DNA from: Akkermansiaceae bacterium UBA5689
GTDB lineage: Bacteria; Verrucomicrobiota; Verrucomicrobiia; Verrucomicrobiales; Akkermansiaceae
Assembly (NCBI GenBank): GCA_002420305.1
Contig: DIHT01000129.1
Location: forward strand, 1 to 19,147
DNA: 19,147 bases
Direction: 5' to 3'
Part shown: one piece after another, positions 14,885 through 19,147 of the stretch
How positions within the stretch are numbered: position 1 is the first letter of the stretch
Layout: every line of letters begins with the position of its first letter
The notes under the pieces: model-generated
Told to the model about the DNA's origin: nothing
The model's input: the letters and a program-made list of their open reading frames with translations, nothing else
Databases searched by the model: none
Program-made: the position numbers and the translations under genes

Positions 14885-15804
14885 TTTGAATGGCCCTTTT
14901 CCACAGAGATCAGGGCTTTCGCAAATTGTTCGCCGAGATCGAGGTAGCCGGCAGTGTCATAGTGCCAGGGGTCCGAGTTCCCGTAGGAGTCTGTCGAGGT
15001 AACGAGCGCTGCACTGGGGTCTGCTTCCACAAAGGAAGCCTGAGCCTTCCGTACGATGGCGCCAAATTTCCAGACTTTCCAGTCGGTGATACGCCCGATC
15101 ACCACGGGGATCTTCGTTTTGGATTTACCCAGATCCTTGCGGATGAGGTTCATGAGTTCAGAGAGGTTGGACTCGTAGCGCCTGGCAACTTCCTCATTGT
15201 CCGCATCGCTCTCGCCCTGCATCCAGAGAATACCGGAGGGGACCAGCGTGTCGGGCTCCCCGTCATTATCAAGATCCTTGTCGGCAAAGGCATGCTTTAA
15301 GGTGGCTTGGAAGTGATCATACTGGTTGATGCCCTTACCTTCCCCTTCACCGCCATCCCATTCCGGATCCCAAGCCCCAAAGCGCTTCTGAGCTGCTGCT
15401 TTCGAGTCGATAGCGGTTCCCCCACGGGAGTATTTAATGAAGGCGATGTGGGCGCCGGGATATTGCTTCTTCAGTCTACGGGCGAGAGTGAGCTCCAGTC
15501 CGAAGCGATCCGAGTAGCTATGCTTTGACCCGTCAGACTTGAAGTTTCTTCCGTGTCCTGGTTGGAGCTTCAGCCAGGCACCGCGACCATCTGGCTTCTT
15601 GCCGTCGAGGCCCATATTCCCATGGAAGATGTAGACGTCTTTATAACCCTCCCCGCTCTTCAGGCTCTCCGGAAGTTCGGAGACTTTTCCATAACCATCC
15701 ATATTTGACTGGCCGCCAAGATAGTAGAGTCGGAATTCCTTTGCAGCAGCGAGAAGCGACAGCCCGAGGAAAGCCAATAAGAGAGCCAGCAATTGTTTGT
15801 GCAT
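14881..15804 (-). CDS. Exported SASA-family carbohydrate esterase (sialate O-acetylesterase-like)
   Basis: This is a 307-residue SGNH-type hydrolase of the SASA (DUF303) family, which removes acetyl groups from sugars. The signal peptide is MHKQLLALLLAFLGLSLLAAA. Blocks are visible: YYLGGQSN with catalytic Ser33, KYSRGGTAID, ILWMQGESDA, and the Asp/His block DPWHYDTAGYLDLG. A D-x-D-x-D-G loop (DLDNDGEPD) may bind calcium. ATG 15804, with AAGG just upstream, is chosen; the longer frame from 15966 would put 54 residues before the signal peptide and overlap the YciI gene. It likely trims acetylated polysaccharide in the periplasm or outside. Confidence 0.9.
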   Translation of the reverse strand: MHKQLLALLLAFLGLSLLAAAKEFRLYYLGGQSNMDGYGKVSELPESLKSGEGYKDVYIFHGNMGLDGKKPDGRGAWLKLQPGHGRNFKSDGSKHSYSDRFGLELTLARRLKKQYPGAHIAFIKYSRGGTAIDSKAAAQKRFGAWDPEWDGGEGEGKGINQYDHFQATLKHAFADKDLDNDGEPDTLVPSGILWMQGESDADNEEVARRYESNLSELMNLIRKDLGKSKTKIPVVIGRITDWKVWKFGAIVRKAQASFVEADPSAALVTSTDSYGNSDPWHYDTAGYLDLGEQFAKALISVEKGHSK

Positions 15805-15862
15805 TACCTTGCTGTAGCAGACAAAATACGTCTGTCGATCCTCGCGAATGGTTCGTGCGCGA

Positions 15863-16165
15863 TCAGAGATCCACCAGTCTTTCGTATTGGAAGAACGCCT
15901 TGCGCCACCGGGTAATTTCGACACTGGCGAAGAGTCCTGCCGTCGAGAAAGGATCATCGCGGACAAAGTCTTCTGCTTCCGCCCTGGTTTCTACGTCCAC
16001 GATCAGGATTCCACCGTTGGCGTGTGCTCCGTCGTCATCCAGTTTCGCTCCAGCGGCAAGCAGGATCGCCTTGTGCTCATCCAAGTAGGCTTTGTGGGCA
16101 CTCTGGTGCTGATCTCTCAGGTCGGTGTGTCCGGGCTTGTCCCGGGTTATGATGGCAAATGGCAT
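15863..16165 (-). CDS. YciI-like (YCII-related domain) protein
   Basis: This is a 100-residue protein with a ferredoxin-like fold of the YCII family. Features are MPFAIITRDKPG, HKAYLDEHKAILLAAG, GGILIVDVETRAEAEDFVRDDPF and AGLFASVEITRW. Members are small cytoplasmic proteins, often encoded beside sigma factors or oxygenases, and a few are dehalogenase or isomerase-like. A specific reaction cannot be given. It lies 60 bases after the SnoaL-like gene and 58 before the SASA gene. Confidence 0.88.
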   Translation of the reverse strand: MPFAIITRDKPGHTDLRDQHQSAHKAYLDEHKAILLAAGAKLDDDGAHANGGILIVDVETRAEAEDFVRDDPFSTAGLFASVEITRWRKAFFQYERLVDL

Positions 16166-16225
16166 GGGGTGATTGTGGCGAGGGGAGAGCTCGTTTTGAA
16201 CTTTTTCCGGTCCAGGGGTCTGATG

Positions 16226-16675
16226 TTACAGAGGAGGGTCCTCGACGCCAATCTGCTCAAAAATACCACGGGGAGCACCCCCAGGGATCGGGTCTGGTCG
16301 AATTTCATGAAGACCATGATCGTCAACGAGATAATAAAAAAAGTGTGCGGGGATTTTCACTGTTTTACCGGTGGCCGGGTAGGCTGGGAATCCGGGGAAG
16401 GCAAGGGTTTCGGAGTGGGTGCCACCCTGGTGCCACTTGACCCCGATTGCGCCCTGCCCGGTGCGAATGGGAGGGTCGTTGACATACTTCCAGTCGGGGA
16501 ATCCCCGGTAGAGAGCTGCCAGAAAGGACAGGATCTCGCTGGACTCCATAGTCCGGGCGGGAGTGACGAACTGAATGTCTCCGGCAAAGCTGTCCTTGAT
16601 CTTGGCCAGGTCGTGGCTACGAAGCCCATCCATGTAGAGGGCGAGGGGAGCGGGGATTTCTGCGGATGGGATCAT
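16226..16675 (-). CDS. SnoaL-like (NTF2 fold) protein
   Basis: This protein has 149 residues with the NTF2-like cone fold of SnoaL ester cyclases. Features are ALYMDGLRSHDLAKIKDSFA, FLAALYRGFPDWKYVND, VKWHQGGTHS, AYPATGKTVKIP, and an AHFFYYLVDDHGLHEIR ending. SnoaL proteins cyclise polyketides; many homologs are simply binding or isomerase proteins, so the role is open. ATG 16675 is preferred because it overlaps the dehydrogenase stop by 4 bases (ATGA). The earlier start at 16717 would overlap the dehydrogenase gene by 46 bases. Confidence 0.85.
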   Translation of the reverse strand: MIPSAEIPAPLALYMDGLRSHDLAKIKDSFAGDIQFVTPARTMESSEILSFLAALYRGFPDWKYVNDPPIRTGQGAIGVKWHQGGTHSETLAFPGFPAYPATGKTVKIPAHFFYYLVDDHGLHEIRPDPIPGGAPRGIFEQIGVEDPPL

Positions 16676-19147
16676 TTCAGCGGCGTTCCTTTCGGACTCA
16701 ATTCCGGCACTGTCCAAGGTGAGGTGCGTTGCACGATGGAAGACCGGATGGCCGCCACGCTCTCTTTAGAGATCTCCTCAGCCTGGTTTCCCCACACAGT
16801 TCGCGTGTAGTTCATGACGTCGGTGACCTCCTGATCTGTCAGTAGATTTTCGTGTCCCGGCATCATCCCGTTGTAGTTTTTGCCACCGGCTTTCAGGGGT
16901 CCCTGCAATCCTTTGAGGATAATCCGGATAGGAAGGTCCGCCGGTCCCAGAAGTCTCTTGGATCCAACGAGAGGAGGGAACGCCCCGGGCAGACCCTTGC
17001 CATCGGGCTGGTGGCAGGCGACGCAGGCAAGGTATACCTGTTGGCCGCGTTGGGCACTGGAGGAAAGAGAGGGGCTTGGGGGGGTGGGAGCGGGGGCGGT
17101 TGTTGCCTCGGTGAGTTGCCTAGCGAGAGTGGATTCGGATTGCAGGGCGACAAGGCGCAGCCCGTCAGAGATTACTTCCGGGTCTTGTCGCACTCTCTGC
17201 AGGGTGTTTTCGATGATCCTGCTGAGTAGTGCCCCAACCTTTCCATCCTGTTTTTTTTCAAGGAGCGCCCGGAGGAAGCCTTCCGGGTGACGGATGACGG
17301 CCAGGCGGATGGCGTCAGCAAGGTGCTTGCTCCGGGCGAGAGAAGGTTCAGAAATAACGAGTTTGAGGAGGTCCTTGCCGAGCTGAGGATCGGGATCAGC
17401 CTCAACCAATCGAAGGGCGGCAGCCTTGCGATCCATGGGGTTTCTTCCGGGGTCACACGCGCGCTCGAGGTTGAGTTCGAGGGTTTCCGAGCGGACCGGA
17501 ACGATGGGATATTTAGATGCAGGCTCGTCCGCCTCTCCGAGCTCGAGGCGATGAGCGATCGCTGCGGTCTGAGTTGCGTCAGTTTCGCGGTGTGCGGAAG
17601 CGACCAGGAGGTGGAAACGGGCACGGGCAGACGAGGTCTCTCTTGCTGCGGCGACAAGCGTCCGGGATTCAAGCTTTTGGGAAAGGATCCGTTGGGCCGT
17701 TAAACGCCAGAAGAGATTCGGGTGCTCCAATGCTTCCAGTGCACTTTGCTCCCTGGTCAGGTCAGGGTAGGAGTCATCTGGAGTGCCGGTCGGGTAAATG
17801 CGGTAGATGCGACCATGTTCATGATCTCGATCGTCGGAGCGTAAGGCATTACCTTCTCCTCTTTCAAAGTGGTCGCGATAGGGGTTGTGATTACAGATAG
17901 GGTTATACCAGTCTGCCATCCAGACCGCACCATCTGGACCGACTTCTGCAGAGACCGGAGCAGACCAAGCATCGGCCGACGCGTAGAGATTATGTTCAAA
18001 CCCTGTTGTCCGGAAGCGATCGCCATGTCGGGTAATTGTGGGGGCTGAGACGAGGTGCATCGGTGGTTCGCAGACGAGGACTCTTTGATTCCACCAGGAC
18101 TTGGGGAACCGCCGGCTTGTGTAGACAGCGTGCCCTGCTGCCGAGGAATGTTTGCCCTTAGGACTGTTCTGGAAGTAATCCGAGGTAATGGGAGCAAGGT
18201 CTTCAGGCTCGTCGGCCTGGGCTACTTTCTGTCCCTTTCGACCTACCAGCTCAAAGTGGCGATTGGGGATGGAGAGATACCAGCTGGCGTTCCCGTTGGC
18301 GGTAGATCCTATGAGATCGCCATCCTCGGTGAAGCCCAAGCCCCAGGTGTTGTTGCTGGTGTTCTGAACGATCTCAAAATCGGAGCCGTCGGGAAGGAAG
18401 CGAAAGACGGCCTGAGAGGATTGATGCCGCGTTCCACCCACAGTGACATCGAGACCGCTGTAGCCCACTGTAGCATAGATCCAGCCATCGAATCCATGTC
18501 TGAGATTCGAGACGCAAGCATGGGTATCTCTTAGGCCGATTCCAGACCAGAGCACCTCTCGTTGATCGACCCGATCGTCACCATCTGTGTCTTTCAATAG
18601 AACCATGTCTGCGCCATCGGTAGCAATAGCTCCTCCAGATACGGGAAGGACGCTGGTGCAGATGTTGAGGCCCTCGGCGAAAACCGTGACCTTGTCAGCG
18701 ACTCCATCGTTATCACGGTCCTCAAGAATCTTGATGCGATCCCGGGGAGTCTCGGATCCCACCTTATGGGGGTAGTCAAACGCCTCTACGACCCAGAGCC
18801 GACCCCGGTGATCCCAATTGATTGCAATCGGGTTGACCACCTGTGGTTCGGCCGCAAAAAGACGGATCTCAAATCCGCGGGGGACCTGCGCAAGCTTCAG
18901 AGAGTCGGAAGGAGTGAGGGGGTTTTGGATCTGATTGAGGGGTCCCACAGGATTCTGGGGATCCTTAGGGGCAGCTGCACGACGATACCGCAGAGTGGGA
19001 AGTTGGTGCGGAGAGAGCCAGCTCACCTTGTCATCCTTAGCTGTCCAGCGGATGGCTCGATGGATGAGATCGTGATACTCAGGCAGGTCCCAGCAGCGAT
19101 GGTCATGGCCGCTGGCAGTATAGAACACCCGGCCCTTGCCGTAGGTC
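16672..19147 (-). CDS. ThuA / PVC-type membrane-bound dehydrogenase / cytochrome c fusion (N-terminus beyond window)
   Basis: This is a large exported protein typical of Planctomycetes and Verrucomicrobia. The reading frame is open to the right edge, so the signal peptide and most of the ThuA domain are missing. Counting from 19128, the end of ThuA (FYTASGHDHRCW, IHRAIRWTAK) covers about residues 1-35. A beta-propeller dehydrogenase-like domain follows (PRGFEIRLFAAEP, RGRLWVVEAFDYP, GFDGWIYATVGYSG, PDGAVWMADWYNP), with acidic D-x-D-x-D loops that may bind calcium. Helical repeats cover ~450-660, then a Pro-rich linker, then a class I cytochrome c with CVACH (702-706) and a probable Met ligand in MMPGHE. 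It probably oxidises a sugar or alcohol and passes electrons to the periplasmic chain. The substrate is unknown. Confidence 0.92.
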   Translation of the reverse strand, partial: TYGKGRVFYTASGHDHRCWDLPEYHDLIHRAIRWTAKDDKVSWLSPHQLPTLRYRRAAAPKDPQNPVGPLNQIQNPLTPSDSLKLAQVPRGFEIRLFAAEPQVVNPIAINWDHRGRLWVVEAFDYPHKVGSETPRDRIKILEDRDNDGVADKVTVFAEGLNICTSVLPVSGGAIATDGADMVLLKDTDGDDRVDQREVLWSGIGLRDTHACVSNLRHGFDGWIYATVGYSGLDVTVGGTRHQSSQAVFRFLPDGSDFEIVQNTSNNTWGLGFTEDGDLIGSTANGNASWYLSIPNRHFELVGRKGQKVAQADEPEDLAPITSDYFQNSPKGKHSSAAGHAVYTSRRFPKSWWNQRVLVCEPPMHLVSAPTITRHGDRFRTTGFEHNLYASADAWSAPVSAEVGPDGAVWMADWYNPICNHNPYRDHFERGEGNALRSDDRDHEHGRIYRIYPTGTPDDSYPDLTREQSALEALEHPNLFWRLTAQRILSQKLESRTLVAAARETSSARARFHLLVASAHRETDATQTAAIAHRLELGEADEPASKYPIVPVRSETLELNLERACDPGRNPMDRKAAALRLVEADPDPQLGKDLLKLVISEPSLARSKHLADAIRLAVIRHPEGFLRALLEKKQDGKVGALLSRIIENTLQRVRQDPEVISDGLRLVALQSESTLARQLTEATTAPAPTPPSPSLSSSAQRGQQVYLACVACHQPDGKGLPGAFPPLVGSKRLLGPADLPIRIILKGLQGPLKAGGKNYNGMMPGHENLLTDQEVTDVMNYTRTVWGNQAEEISKESVAAIRSSIVQRTSPWTVPELSPKGTPLK

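Noticed and set aside
15805..15966. Longer SASA esterase start
   Set aside because: It would bury the signal peptide 54 residues inside the protein and overlap the YciI gene.
15848..16810. 320-residue open frame on the plus strand
   Set aside because: It lies opposite the YciI-like, SnoaL-like and dehydrogenase genes, which have clear family motifs; its own translation shows no recognisable domain.
1..19147. Mobile elements, CRISPR arrays, tRNA or rRNA genes
   Set aside because: No transposase, integrase, regularly spaced repeats or recognisable RNA gene was seen; the window is nearly filled by ordinary coding genes.

Overview
The window most likely comes from a verrucomicrobium or another member of the PVC group. 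The evidence is a ThuA / PVC-type membrane-bound dehydrogenase / cytochrome c fusion, a Tat-exported TIM-barrel sugar isomerase and a secreted SASA-type esterase. A yceD-rpmF-plsX-fabH block and a BlaI repressor with a lysine/alanine tail fit the same picture. Moderate-to-high GC and a general lack of Shine-Dalgarno sequences agree with this. The assignment is inference from gene content and protein style, because no rRNA or tRNA is visible.

Left part (1-7928): everything is on the minus strand. In transcription order it reads yceD (DUF177), rpmF (L32), plsX, fabH, a POT-family peptide transporter, a TatD-family metallohydrolase, a LysM lipoprotein, an exported thioredoxin-like protein and a BlaI-type repressor cut by the left edge. 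The first four are the well-known ribosome / phospholipid-fatty acid cluster: PlsX makes acyl-phosphate from acyl-ACP and FabH starts chain elongation.

Middle (7978-13386): aat (plus) is divergent from yceD and overlaps tail-to-tail with gph (minus). Upstream of gph are a small single-pass membrane protein and a Tat-exported isomerase. A PduO-type cobalamin adenosyltransferase and a small secreted thioredoxin-like protein run on the plus strand and converge on purB (minus).

Right part (13504-19147): this is a tight minus-strand run. It starts with the ThuA/PVC dehydrogenase/cytochrome c protein (N-terminus beyond the right edge), followed by a SnoaL-like protein, a YciI-like protein, an exported SASA esterase, a protein of the family often labelled 3-methyladenine DNA glycosylase, and a lipoprotein. 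Two 4-bp ATGA overlaps suggest translational coupling. The cluster may handle exported sugar or organic-compound oxidation, but the substrate cannot be read from sequence.

The most unusual items are three: a POT transporter whose last periplasmic loop carries a segment resembling the C-terminal domain of a GspG pseudopilin, a BlaI repressor with a histone H1-like tail, and an exported thioredoxin fold with both active-site cysteines replaced by serine. I found no convincing new multi-gene defence or mobile system. No insertion sequence, CRISPR array, tRNA or rRNA was seen, and no gene-free stretch exceeds 300 bases.
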